DNA of 64,000 bases from Chaenocephalus aceratus (lineage: Eukaryota; Chordata; Actinopteri; Perciformes; Channichthyidae), in NCBI GenBank assembly GCA_023974075.1, contig CM043790.1:4272023-4336022 (forward strand). The letters are read 5' to 3'. This document shows positions 21,701 through 63,465 of this stretch, piece by piece. The notes under the pieces were generated by a model that saw only the letters and a program-made list of their open reading frames with translations, searched no databases and was not told the origin of the DNA. The position numbers were made by a program, and so were the translations under genes. Each line of letters starts with the position of its first letter. Positions within the stretch are counted from its first letter, which is position 1.

Positions 21701-23324
21701 GGGTTGCAAAAGCTCCTGGTTGTAATGTGTAGGTGGCCCAATACTTTGTTCTATATATTGTATGTTATGTGTGCTAGCAGCCAATAATCCATACTATTAA
21801 ATAAAGCAAAGTTAATTCTGTTTCTTATGTTTCGTTTTTTCCGTAAAAAATTACGGATCAATAAGCAGTATCGATAAGAGTAGTATCGTTAAAATCTTAA
21901 CGATACCCATCCCTAACGACAAGTCATTGATAGGTAGGCTATGTGTGGAATAGGAATGGAATAGTGATGTGATATTTGCAACCTGCAGTACAAATATTAG
22001 TTAATGATTGATATATTTGCATTAAAAATATGTGAATTTAAACATCTACTACTCAGGGTAGTAGGCCTTCTAGTTTCAATTAGGCCTCCATTATTCCACA
22101 GTGCACAGGATCATCTGCCAATACAAGCACTTTGGTTCATGTTCAATCCATAATAACATGTCAAGTACAGTTGGATCTTTGTGTCTTGATATTATTAGCA
22201 GAGAAAGGTAATGTTTGTAGTACAGTCTGTACTATAGACAACTCATCCAATCTCGGTGGGAACTGGGTTGGGGGGGGGGGGGGCAAAACAAATATTTCCA
22301 ATACCCAGACTGAAAAATGTGGAAACCACTTGCTCAAGGGTAGTTCATTGTCTTTTCCTTTGTCATGTGGTGTACATTCATCCACTTACTGTTCATCTGG
22401 CCTACAACTTCAACGCAGACAAAAGTGCTAAAATGCTATATGACAACCCGAAACCATCACAACAGGGGTCACCAAGAGGGAAATCCCATAACAACTTCAT
22501 GTAAGTTTAATTACACATTTCACCTTGTTGATAATTGACATAAAGGCAATACAGTAACACATTTGTTATTACCTTGCTGCAAAAGACAAACTACCATTAA
22601 CATTTAACAACAGATATACAGAGAGCATGAACTTGCCATGCTAACCAAATATAAAAGGCATCAATATAACAGTTCGTTATATTCAGAAGACACATGTAGT
22701 GCAAATGGCTCATGCTGTGCCAACAAGTACAACACACAGCTCAATATTATTAGACAACGTGCAACGGGACCCCTGAGAGAATTGAAAGAGTCAATAAAGG
22801 GGGAAAACACGTCTGCAAGGCTTTCTATATGATTGTATGATTATGCACATGGGTGAAAACATGTCACTAAGCTGTAAAGGAATGCATTACATCAACATCG
22901 GAGACTATTGCACAACACTATATGCAAATGTTTAAAAGAGCACGTAACACAGGGCTTGGATGTATGAGTGAACTACAGGGTCAGAACTGCAGGTAGACGT
23001 TCCTCATGGACACAATGATCAATAACATCTATTGATCAAACATGTTCAATAAAAGAAAATACAATACAAACAGAAATACATGATCAATTGTTTAACCGAT
23101 GGAGAATATGTGCAGTAATTACAAATGTGCTCTGTCGACACAATAGATTCAAACAGATTATCCAACTGAAATGGGATTCAAACTGTCAGTGTATTATCCG
23201 GGAATGCAACGCAGACAACCAGCGTTCCCATTACACGAGGCTACCCTGCAGTGGTAGGGTGAACAGGAAGTGTCGATTCACAGAGAATGTGCACTTTTGA
23301 CACTTGCTTGATGCCGTTTGAACA
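21701..23324. other. No gene; fragments of repeats
   Basis: Near 21855-21915 a phrase with AAAATCTTAACGATACCC and CATCCCTAAC resembles a solitary transposon end. A run of thirteen or more G lies at about 22270. No exon or RNA gene seen. Confidence 0.4.
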
Positions 23325-23914
23325 TGCTAGATTCAGGCGTGTCAAACTCAATTTCATCGTGGGCCACATTAGCATTAATGCTTGCACTCAAAGGGCCGGT
23401 TGTAACTATATAAAAATACAATATTAAAATACACATATATATGAAATAATGTATTATATTATATGATTGCCTCTGAATTGGATTATTATGGGATAGGGTA
23501 ATTATAACTTCATAATTAACTACGTCTGAAAGCAGAATTCTAGGGCAAATAATTGCAAGTCTCTTCAGTGCATGTCACAAAATGAGATGCATTGTGGGAC
23601 ATGTAGTTTATGGGCAACGTGCTTCTGTTAAGGTTAAGATAACATGGACCAGTAGTTTGACAGCAACAGGGTGAGATTGAAAAACAGCACAGATTCACAC
23701 AGATTAATTAAATTAAGGATAAATCAAAGATAAAAAAAGAATGATAAATAACTATAAAATAAGAAATTAATTATTAAAATGAACATATATTGATATACTG
23801 TAAAGTAGCATGTAACCGTATTATATTCTTTGCAAGCTCTTGCGGGCCACATACAATGAAGTCGCGGGCCGGATTTGGCCCCCGGGCCTTGAGTTTGACA
23901 CCCCTGTGCTAGAT
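23325..23914. mobile_element. hAT MITE of the CAGGxGTGTCAAACTC type, copy 1
   Basis: The ends are CAGGCGTGTCAAACTCAATT and the reverse complement GAGTTTGACACCCCTG. Inner GGGCCACAT and GGATTTGGCCCCCGGGCC match the copy at 62256-62644. TGCTAGAT flanks both sides (23325-23332 and 23907-23914), with one extra T on the left. No coding capacity. Confidence 0.85.
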
Positions 23915-24847
23915 ACATGCACAGATATAAATGCAGCAGGAGAAAATGTGTATGGTGGTTCAGGCAACATCTGCATTGAAGCTCAACCAAAGGAAGATAC
24001 ACTACTTACTGTATAACCATCTCAAAACACAGGGATGAATTGTATTTGTATTTTATCTCGCAGGAAATGTGTAACAGAGGAACAGTTATAGGCTCTGCAA
24101 TCAGTGTGTGGTTGGTTAACAGAGCATCTGAATGAAAGACATTTACTTTCATTTCATTAATTTGGAAAGGTAAGTGTTCTCAAATGGCTTCAAGATATAA
24201 TGAAGTTATTAATTAAGGAAAACAAAACATTATTTCCACTAGAATGTACATGTGTGCCAAAGTAAAAGAGAGTGGTATTAGATTCCTCTCGTCAGTAGGA
24301 AGACTGCTGCTCTTCTTTTCTAATAACACTCTCTTAGCTAAGCATTACTACCAAGGAGGGTCCGGTAGAACATGTCGTTCCTTTTTAAGGCAGCCAGTCT
24401 AGCCATTTCTCTTTGTGTCCAGGCTTTATGCTAAGCTAAGTCTGGCCTTACTGAGTGTGCTTCTCAAGGTGTCAAACTAAACAATGAAGGCATACAGGGA
24501 ATTTGTGTGGTGCCCAGCGATAAGGTTATATGGTAAATGTTACATATTATGGTAAAGCGGTATTTTATTGTTTGTATTGCCATAAAGGATTCTACAGTGT
24601 TGCACAAAGCACAGATGAGTGCTCAGTAATAAACTGAAATGACTTTTACTATTCTACCCAAGTCTGGTTTGAGCTGTCTGTTGTCCAATGTAACCAGGCA
24701 GGACGATAGGCAGTGCCATGGCTCACCAGATGCTGTTACAACCAACAAGTACTTAGTCTGTGTACCCAGGAAAACAAAGGCATCGAGTATATATAGCTCA
24801 CACATCATGCGAACAAGATTCTGACACCATGCTGAGGCTGTTTGCGT
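23915..24847. other. Intergenic, no gene recognised
   Basis: The stretch lies 3' of the KIAA0513 homologue. Nothing coding or repetitive is supported. Confidence 0.4.
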
Positions 24848-24853
24848 TTTATT
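24848..24853 (-). terminator. Candidate polyadenylation signal of the KIAA0513 homologue
   Basis: Reads AATAAA on the minus strand about 280 bp beyond the stop codon at 25133. This is a plausible 3' UTR length, though other AATAAA-like words exist downstream. Confidence 0.4.
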
Positions 24854-25132
24854 CCAGACGGTTTCACTTTATGCTCCAAGTTCTTTTCCAATTACATCAC
24901 ATTAGGAAGTTTGAAAGTGTATTAAAGTGTGCACTAGCTGATGATGTTGTATTATTGCTGACACACGGCCGGTGCAGAGCAGCAGGATTCTGCTGGGGAA
25001 CACTTCAGTACTGTAGGTTAATATGATATTCAGATGCATCAACAGTCAAACGGAGAGTTGGTCTGCGGGTTGCAGATAAACATCTTCTGTTGTTAATCTG
25101 TTCTGTGGAGACTTTCGAGTTGCATCCTCAAC

Positions 25133-53166
<28,034 letters not shown>

Positions 53167-53470
53167 GTTGGAAATATGCCTTTTTCTTTTAGTTTTGCAA
53201 CAGGTTTTTTTAGCATGAGCTTTTGTGTGTTCTGCAGGAACATCAGGGTGGTCACATGTGTAGGTGCTAGTTAGAAGGGTCACCTATCCCTAATGGGTTT
53301 TCATTTAGCAGACTTTCCCACTGCCAGTTTGCCAACACCGAGAGAGCTCTTAAACCCACTGCGTCCTTGGGAAAGACAAAGCAGAAAATGAGCAGCGTCA
53401 CCAAACCTTTTTTATTCAGTTTATATTTAGTGTACATGTGCCTATAGTATATAGTATAGTATATAATATA

Positions 53471-54576
53471 GTACCAGTCAAAAGTTTGGACACACATTCT
53501 CATTCAATGGTCTTTGTTTATTTAAAAAAACGTCTACTTTATAGATTAATACTGAAGACATCAAAACTATAAAAGAACATATATGGAATTATCTAGTTAA
53601 CAAAAAAGTGTTAAAAAAAAATCCAGAATATGATTTATATTTTAGATTCTTCAGAGAATCCCCCTTTTGCCTTGATGACAGCTTTGCACACTCTTGGCTT
53701 CTCTCATCAGCTTCATGAGGTCGTCTCCTGGAATGGTTTTCAATTAACACGTGTGTCTTGTCAAGAGTCCATTTGTGGAATGACTTGCCTTCTTAATGGG
53801 AAAGCCCTATTTGACTACTGTTGTAATGCATATTATGGCAAGAAACACTCGACTCAGTAAAGAGAAACGACCGTCCATCATCACTTTAAGAAAAGAAGGC
53901 CAGTCGATCCGGAAAATGTCAAGAACTTTGAATTTATCCTCAAGTTCAGTCGCAAAAACCATGGAATGCTATGATGAGACTGGCTCTCATGAGGACCCCC
54001 CGGGAAAGGAAGAGCAAGAGTTAGCTCTGCTCAGAGGATAAATACATCAGAGTTCCCAGCCTCAGAAAGCACACATTAAAGCACCTCAGATTAGAGCCCA
54101 CATCAATGACCACAGAGCTCAAGTAGCAGACAATCTCAACATCCACTGTTCAGAGGAGACTGCGTGAATCAGGCCTTCATGGTCCAATTGCTGCAAAGGT
54201 CCACTACTGAGGATGGACTACAAGAAGAAGAGAATTGTTTGGGCCAAGAAACACAAGGATTGGACATTAGACAGTGGAAATCTTCCCACCGTGAAGCATG
54301 GAAGAGGAGGTGTGATGGTGGTGGGGGGGGGGCTTTGCTGGTAACACTGTTGGTGAATTATTCAGAATTCAAGGCACACTTAACCAGCATGGCTACCACA
54401 GCATTCTGCAGTAGAATATAAATCATATTCTAGATTTTTTTAAAACACTTTTTTGTTTACTAGATCATTCCATATGTGTTCTTTTATATGTCTTGATGTC
54501 TTCAGTATAAATCTACAATGTATAAACTATTAAAATACATTTTAAAAACTTCAAATGAGAAAGTGTGTCCAAACCC
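53471..54576 (+). mobile_element. Tc1-like relic with truncated right end
   Basis: The left end after TA reads GTACCAGTCAAAAGTTTGGA then CACAC; the inverted counterpart at the right is GTGTGTCCAAACC, after which the outer 17 bp or so are replaced by a CT tract. The arms also share TGAAGACATCAA and the AGAACATATATGGAAT motif. It contains a broken transposase. Confidence 0.8.
53832..54417 (+). pseudogene. Tc1 transposase relic with core deletion
   Basis: From ATG at 53832: MARNTRLSKEKRPSIITL, KMSRTLNLSSSSVAKTMECY and DETGSHEDPPGK form the DNA-binding part. Later frames give MDYKKKRIVWAKKHKDWTLD, then directly PTVKHGRGGVMV and FAGNTVGELFRIQGTLNQHG. The segment normally between WTLD and PTVKHG, with the first catalytic Asp, is missing. 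A G-run near 54330 adds a frame change. Confidence 0.85.
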
Positions 54577-56625
<2,049 letters not shown>

Positions 56626-56723
56626 CTTATCTTCAGTGTGTGCTGCACTTGGCATGATTCACACAGCTCCGTTATGTCCCTGAGCCTCTTCCACCCCCAG
56701 GAAATATTATTCAGCACAGACGT
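56626..56723 (-). other. Candidate extra exon upstream of kiaa0513
   Basis: On the minus strand a pyrimidine tract and TTTTTTTCCAG precede 56723, and AAG|GTGAGT follows 56626. The 98-bp segment is open (SVLNNISWGWKRLRDITEL then CESCQVQHTLKI) but resembles nothing I know. It could be a 5' UTR or alternative exon of kiaa0513, or part of another gene. Confidence 0.35.
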
Positions 56724-58960
56724 CTGGAAAAAAACAACAGTTGAGCAAAATATGAGGAAGGCGTTGTTCCCCTTGTGGTGTTTTATAGCTAATCTATCTC
56801 CGTCTCCTGCCTCGAGAGCAACATGCAGCAAATGCACATATATAAATCAGCTTTGCTTTCATGTGAGATATGATTATAGAATATTAATTCAGCATGGGGG
56901 CAAGGTTCTTTCAAAGTCCTCTTCTCAGGCCACTGGTTCTTTACCTGAAGAGCTCTCTCAGGCTATCCTAAACAAAGCTCAACCCGATGGAGGTAGAATC
57001 TGAAAGAAAAGCAGTGAGTACATTTTTTTTCTCTTGCTTCTTTTGATACTTTGGATACATATGCAGAAAGAGCTGGAAGAGTTGAACATGGGTACATAGA
57101 AATACAAATTACAAGGCAAGAAACATTAACAATCAAAGCTGAAAACCGGAGTAATTCTGTAATGTGTGCTGGGAGGTAATAATTGGGTGTCGTTTGCTCT
57201 CTTTAAGTTTGACTCATCTCCTAGGTTTGTTTACACTGTGTCTGACCATTCGACTTCACATGCTGTGCTGTTATGTTACTAGTGCTCAGCAATTTACTTT
57301 TTCGATATAACAAAGTCTGATATTACTGACAGGAATAATAGCGAAAACCAGTAGGTCCATGGCCTGTGTTATTGTACCAAGTTGTTTTCCAAGACCGCTG
57401 TAAACCAACGAGTATCAGCCTCAGAAGCGATAGTGGGATAGCAATCGTCAAGCGGAGGGCCATCACCCGTTTACAGCAGCTGTGAAGTGACGGAGTCAAG
57501 TGTTCTCAGTGAAGGGATGTTGGCCCCAGCCTCTTCTCGTGGACCTAAACCAGGTTGGGCTATCTCAGAAAAAATGGTTGTGAATGTCACCTGATTACAG
57601 GCATTACCAGGGGCAGCTATCGTATTTAAAATATTCTTTCACCAACACTTAGTACCTACTGTTCTTGGGCATAGCTTTGTATGACTGTGATTAGGATAAA
57701 ACATTCCTATTTTGACTGAACAACATTTCCCAACACCACTGTCAGTTATAATGTTTGTTTTATGAAATAAATACCGTAATAATTGAACTTTAAAGTAGGA
57801 TACAGAGCAGCACAGAACGACAGTGAAGAGTGTGAAAGCTGAACTGCACAACCTCACATCACATGCTGTAAAATGTGGCAAGCAGAAGTGGCTGATAGCA
57901 GATAAGTTAGGTGTAGAATCTCAGCTAAGGGACTCGGTGACAGATGTAATCTGAAAGAGCAGCCAACACTCCTAACACAACAACACTACATCTGTCTTCA
58001 GGGGACACACTGTATCTATGGCTGCAGAAAAACAGACACACTCCATCATTATGTCAGCAAATAGGAAAGCAATGTAACAGTTGACTTATTCACTACATCT
58101 ACCATAAAATAGTAAAAAAAAAAAGCGTTAAACTAATCTGGTTACAAATGTTGCTCTCAAAGTGCACCAGATTGATGCTTTTAACTTCAACATGTTCCCG
58201 GGGGAGCATGCCCCCGGACCCCCCTAGAGAAGGTTATGTCCCCCCCCACTTAAATCATCATGTCCACATGGATAGGAAACTAAAAACATTGGCACACATC
58301 TTGTGTCCATATCTTTCTGTTTTGGTGGTCATGCCACAACCGTGCACGTGCATGGATGCGCGAGTCATGGTAAGATATCTGGATTAAGAGGTTGCTTTTT
58401 CTTTGCACACATGAAAGAAAAGCGAAATGAATGGGCTGTGATTTTAGTATTTTTAAGCAGAGGTCAATAATTTGTACGGCCCTCTGAGGATGTTAAAAAC
58501 ATTGAAATGGCCCTTGAGAGGAAAAAGGTTCATTTCCCCCACAATCTATAGCTATCGACCAAAATACCTAGAGCCTCTATCATTTTTTTTAATTAATTTT
58601 ATCTATTTGTGTATTTCTTTTATATTCAATGTTTAAGATCTGTGATAAATAAAGTGCACCTTATCTTATATGTTGTCATGTTGGTCTCTTTAACTGGAAT
58701 ATAGCCCTTAGAAGATCTCTAGGCAACCAAACAAGTACCTGCTAAATTGTGTGAATTCAGATATAAAAGTGTAGTATGGGTAGTGTAGTATTAGCTTAAG
58801 GCTAAATGCTTAACTACATAATTAGTACATACCTATCTTCTGTGTGTGCAGTGTTCACTATCTATAGTTAGTATGTACTCATTGTATTCAGTTATAGGGC
58901 TAACCCAAACGTAAGTAGTCATGGTGCAGATTGGTCCATGTCAGAATAATATGATATGTT
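56724..58960. other. Upstream intron or intergenic DNA, no gene
   Basis: Holds a reverse fragment of repeat family B (about 58150-58250) and a LINE-like tail at about 58645. Nothing else supported. Confidence 0.45.
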
Positions 58961-58969
58961 TTATAATGA

Positions 58970-59255
58970 TTGATCATGAAAGTGTTCTCAAAGCTGGTGA
59001 AGGTGCAGCTAGTCTGAAGTACTTTGTAGACTGCAGGGTAGCTTGTGGATTTACTCCAGGTGGAACTAAAGTCTGATTTAACACTTGATTATATTTCACA
59101 TCATTCATCCACATCTGTAAAGCAACTAAAGGTATTAAATACATGTAGTGGAGTAAAAGTACACAATTTACAGCTGAATTGTAGTGGAGTATCAAAACAT
59201 TTAAAGACTTAAGTAAAGGTTCCTGAACATTTTACTAAAGTACAGTACTAAATCT
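58970..59255. repeat. hAT-like AAGTA repeat, second copy
   Basis: Shares TAAAGCAACTAAAGGTATTA, AATACATGTAGTGGAGTAAA and AGTAAAGG-type words with the 1190-1705 block. Confidence 0.5.
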
Positions 59256-59599
59256 ACTTACTTACTTTAAACCTGTGTTGACAGTGAGCTGGGCGGCCGG
59301 AAGCAGCGGTGAGCACAGCTTCCTGTTCACAGACCTCACATGCTCATGCTAACAGACACACGTCACTCATGTACCTGCACGTAAAGTTAGAAAAACATAA
59401 AAACAACTCTAATCAAATAATAAAAGGCCGAATAAAAGAAGGACAACAACCCTTCCGCTATGTACCCGTGGTGTGCCTGTAAAGGGAACTGTGAGCCGCG
59501 GGAAATCCGTGAAGAGTCGTAAAACAATAAGATCCGAGTTTTTAGTTTGGTATTCTATGAGACAACATAAGTAGCAGCTGTACGTACATGAAGGAGAAG

Positions 59600-59770
59600 C
59601 AGGCTGTCCTCGCGGCTGGTATTGTGCGTAGCTTTTGCTGAATGCTGTGGTGGCTGTGGTCCTTAGGAAGAAGAGCGCACGCGCAAAAAAGGGATGACAA
59701 GTTGAGGGGGAACCCAATGACGTCACCAAGTAGAACAGCCAATGAGCCGCGGTGATGCGTTCACAGCCCG
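59600..59770 (-). promoter_or_regulatory. Promoter-like CpG block, minus strand
   Basis: Reading the minus strand, a CRE-like TGACGTCA (about 59718) is followed by an NRF1-like GCGCGTGCGC (about 59680) and CpG-containing sequence without a TATA box. It lies between the esterase 3' end and kiaa0513 exon 1 on the same strand, so it could drive kiaa0513. No transcript evidence. Confidence 0.35.
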
Positions 59771-59825
59771 GATATTTCCACCAATAAATGCATGCTGATT
59801 TATGTCTGACCTCGAGTAAAAACAA

Positions 59826-60480
59826 ATTCTATTGAGGTTTAGTTTTTTGTTTTTTTAAATGAATGCCCTTCCTCTCACTTAACTCAATACATATGTATAC
59901 ATTTGTCTGAATTATAAAAAGGATTTGGTAAGGCTTGTTGATGTTCAGGTCAAGTATTTTGAAAATGTTCTTTATAAGTATTGAGTTTAGAAATAATATG
60001 AGACAATTAAGGAGTTTTCTTATTGTAGTGTTCAATTGCTGATTCGTCCGAAAAGTAACTAAATGTTTAAGTTGTGCCATAATAGCGACTTCTTCTACAT
60101 TCCTGCCTATTAAATATATACTTAAGTAGTTGTTTTGTTTATAATTAACATCTGTCTAATTTAAACTGGGGTGCCTGTAAACTGTCTATACAAACAAAAC
60201 TTGAACAGAACTAACAACTGGATTTGAAGACTTTTAGGATTATCAATAATGTGATATTTGGAATCGTCCAGATGTGCTTTTTTTGTTGTTGAATTCATGT
60301 CAGTAGAATCTAAAACAGTTTTGTAATCTTTTTTATGGAAGGCTTCCATTTAAAAACTCACAATTTGCTCTCACTTATTCACCTACATGATTTATCTTAG
60401 CTCTCAATACTATTTTCAAACGGCATAGAAACCATGCCATAAGTGCATTGAGACACGTTTTGTTTTTTGCAATGAAATGT
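59826..60480. other. AT-rich intergenic DNA
   Basis: No exon, RNA gene or repeat with visible ends. Confidence 0.4.
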
Positions 60481-60486
60481 TTATTT
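60481..60486 (-). terminator. Polyadenylation signal of the esterase-like gene
   Basis: AATAAA on the minus strand about 25 bp beyond the stop codon at 60510, within a short run of related AT-rich words. Confidence 0.5.
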
Positions 60487-60509
60487 TTATTACAGCTACT
60501 TAACTACTA

Positions 60510-60713
60510 CTACAAACCACTCCATTGGGTTGTTGTGAGGGCATGCAGGTCCCCAGCGGACTGCTCCAGCTGCTGTGTCAGGACCACAGAGGCGAAGTGG
60601 ACTCTTTCCTTCTTCAGGTTCTGTTTGAGCGTCTGCATCAGCCCCAGCTCCATGTACTGCTGCTGCTGCCGGTAATACTGAGGCCAGGAGACGAGGCCGG
60701 GCCGTTTGGAGAG
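60510..60713 (-). CDS. Carboxylesterase-like gene, last coding exon
   Basis: The exon follows CCCTTCAG and encodes GLVSWPQYYRQQQQYMELG, LMQTLKQNLKKERVHFASV and LTQQLEQSAG, ending in TAG. This matches the C-terminal segment of vertebrate carboxylesterases (alpha/beta hydrolases of the ER lumen that split ester and amide bonds): a WPxY motif, a Tyr-x-Glu-x-Gly/Leu strand and a Lys-rich helix. The catalytic residues lie in earlier exons beyond the right edge. The expected lead-in SPNGP is one frame off from GLVSWP, so one base seems to be missing in the GGCCCGGCC run near 60699. I see no ER-retention tetrapeptide at the end. Confidence 0.75.
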   Translation of the reverse strand, partial: LSKRPGLVSWPQYYRQQQQYMELGLMQTLKQNLKKERVHFASVVLTQQLEQSAGDLHALTTTQWSGL

Positions 60714-62247
60714 CTGAAGGGATAAATACATACAGCTACATTTGGATAATAATCTGATGATTTTGATCAACTCTTTTTACAATGTCATTATTCTTGAATT
60801 TCATCAATTTCAGTGAACATGTGATTGTACAACAATCCAGTTGTCTATAATGTATTTGTAAATGTGGGGGAAACTTCTGAAGCAATGGAGACAGGACTCA
60901 AGAGACACGAGGAGAGCTGGAGCTTTGATGGCAAACACTGACGGTTTATTTGGAGCTTCGGCCGGAGAATTCACACGACATGTCACGGCCACGGTTTGAT
61001 CACACGGTTGAGATGCTACAATCAGTTCTGAAGAGCCCTCCTGTAGCTCCAGGTTTTAACTTCAGAGTGTAATGATCAACATTCTTCAATAGATAGACTA
61101 AACAGCTGGTGAAAACTGAATCACATTTGTTGTCGCTCATGGCTCGGGGTCATCTACACACTGAGAAGGATGTGCTTCCAAGGTTGGGCATCTTCGTCAG
61201 AGGGCAAAAGGTAAACATGTAGGGCGAAATTATTCCCTGACAGTAGATATATTCACATTCTGCTGAATATTGCTCCTTGCTCTGCTCTATCACAGAAGGA
61301 CGATAATATTCTAGTAAGAATGACTTTGAATGAAGAACCTTGTCTGGCCAGTCTGACACTTTAATAAGACTTCATTTAAAAGCTGCTTTCTGTTCATGTT
61401 CTGTTGCAGAACAAACAGATACATAACACCGACATATCAAATGAATTATAACTTTAAAATAATGTCGCGGCGGCCATAAACATTTTTAAATGTTAAAAAG
61501 AAATAGGGGGGGGGGGGGGTACATTTAGGAAGTGCATATACTGTAGGTACCGTTTAGTTTAGGTGGTGAGAATCAGGTGTGTGTGGAACCGGAACAAACT
61601 GTTTTTGACTATTTCATCTTAATTGTAGTCTGTTAATAAATGGACTGCTGAATCCAATGCTATGCAGCCACTGTTCTGCTGTTCTTTTCTGTGGTAAATG
61701 ACAGATTTGTGGATAAAGTCGCAACAAAGTGTCCCATGTTCGTAACCAGCAGACACATTAAGCGTTCACTTGGAGTGCTCAGAGAGAGTGAATGAAACAT
61801 TACAGTTATGGCATTAAAACTAAACCACTAAGCTTAAATCATTATAAGACAATAATCATTCCCAGAAGGATCTATTTTGTCTTGTCACTAACTGTCCGTG
61901 TCAAATGACCTTCTTTTTTTAAATCATATTTAGTCAGCTTCATCCTGTTATTAAAGTCTATTTTAAAAAACTGGATTTTAGTCAAAGAACAGCATGACTA
62001 TTTTAGTCTCGTTTTGGTCAACGAGACTGTCTGAACAAGTCGTCAGCTTTTATGAACCTTTGAGGTAATCTACTCTAGCCAAAAGATCACCTCTTTTTCC
62101 TGTTACCGTCCTTGGTAACTTCCGTTATCATTGCTAACTACCTTTTTTAGTTCATATACAAATAATGATCAATGCAGCTTTATTGTTGTTTTAAGGAGAG
62201 CAAAATTGCTCCAACGTGCCATCATGGTTCTACAAAGTGTCTTGTCC
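60714..62247. other. No further esterase exon recognised
   Basis: Upstream sequence of the esterase gene on the minus strand, presumably intron. A G14 run lies at 61506-61519. No repeat ends or exons identified. Confidence 0.45.
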
Positions 62248-62652
62248 TCCTAGGTCAGGGGTGTCAAACTCAATTTCATTGCGGGCCACATTAGCATTAT
62301 GGATGCTATAGCATTAGCACTCAAAGGGCCGGTTGTAACTTTAAGACAATATAATATATTATATTATAAATATTATTATTGCCTCTGCATTGGATTATTA
62401 TCGGATAGGGTAATAACTTACGTCTGAATGCAGAAGTCTAGGGCAAATAATTACAAGTCTCTTCGGTGCCATGTCACAAAATGAGATGCATTGTGGGATA
62501 TGTAGTTTATGGGCAATGTGCTTCTGTAAAGTGGCATGTAACCATATAATAAACATATTATATTCTTTGCAAGCTCTTGCGGGGCCACAGAAAATGAAGT
62601 CGCGGGCCGGATTTGGCCCCCGGGCCTTGAGTTTGACACCTCTGTCCTAGGT
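62248..62652. mobile_element. hAT MITE of the CAGGxGTGTCAAACTC type, copy 2
   Basis: The element 62256-62644 begins CAGGGGTGTCAAACTCAATT and ends GAGTTTGACACCTCTG. Both flanks read TCCTAGGT exactly. It is the same family as 23334-23906, with an internal deletion relative to it. Confidence 0.92.
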
Positions 62653-62735
62653 AATGTGTCCTGAAGATGGGACAGGAATAGCTCAATCATAAATCAGAGA
62701 CTGTTATCCATGATATGAGTATAGGTGCAGCCCTC

Positions 62736-63357
62736 TAACGGCCCCTACACACGGCGGCGTGCGTTGCCGCTTGGCGGTGGGCGTGTCTTGAGCTTGGGGA
62801 GTCAACGCGAGCAGCCCGACCAACAACCAACCACATGAATGTCCTGCCCCGGACATACAAAGCAAAGCATTCATGCTACATCCATGCTGGCTAAATATAC
62901 TGTCTATGCTTGCTAGCTGTCCATTCAAACGAAATACACTGGATATAAACTCCCCAAACAAGCGAAAACCTACCAGTTTCCCCCACTGTCTCTGCCACCT
63001 CCCCCCATGCCTGGCTCCTCCGGTTTGTATCCCTGTATGTTCCCTACCGCCACGATCATTTTCTCCTCCTTTTGTTGACATATGGGAAATAACTGCGGTC
63101 TGGCTCTCCCAACATACACCCGGTTTGATTGGCTAGTGCTTGTACTGTCAGATTTACATACAAGGGATTTGATTGGCTGACGCCTCCGTCGAGGCGGCAA
63201 AAATAGAACATTGCTCTACTTTTGCAGCGAGCACCTCGAGAGAAGCTACGCTTTGCTCCCACAATGCAGTTCGGCGAATCGTGACGTCACCCCATTCAAA
63301 GTGAATGGGCAGAAGCGTTGAAGCGGCAACGCACGCCGCCGTGTGTAGGGGCCGTAA
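62736..63357. mobile_element. 616-bp PIF/Harbinger MITE with TAA duplication
   Basis: The element 62739-63354 begins CGGCCCCTACACACGGCGGC; a 34-bp inverted repeat is exact at both ends. The flanks are TAA (62736-62738 and 63355-63357). Removing the element and one TAA rebuilds CCCTCTAAGGCTATCG, which exists uninterrupted at 63611, so the empty site is documented in the window. Confidence 0.93.
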
Positions 63358-63457
63358 GGCTATCGCTATTGGGTAATCCCCACTGCACGTGTGCAGCACT
63401 GACAGACTTATTCCACGCCCACCTATGACGTGGGCCCCACCTCAAGGCTCACTTCCG

Positions 63458-63465
63458 TATAAATA
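63458..63465 (+). promoter_or_regulatory. TATA box of the DIRS-like terminus
   Basis: TATAAATA preceded by CACTTCCG, with CCACTCCAACAGC about 25-30 bp downstream as a possible start. It sits between the inverted repeats, where DIRS promoters are expected. Confidence 0.5.

Noticed and set aside
59409..59825. A 138-codon minus-strand frame near the CpG block
   Set aside because: No recognised domain; overlaps promoter-like sequence and is more likely non-coding.
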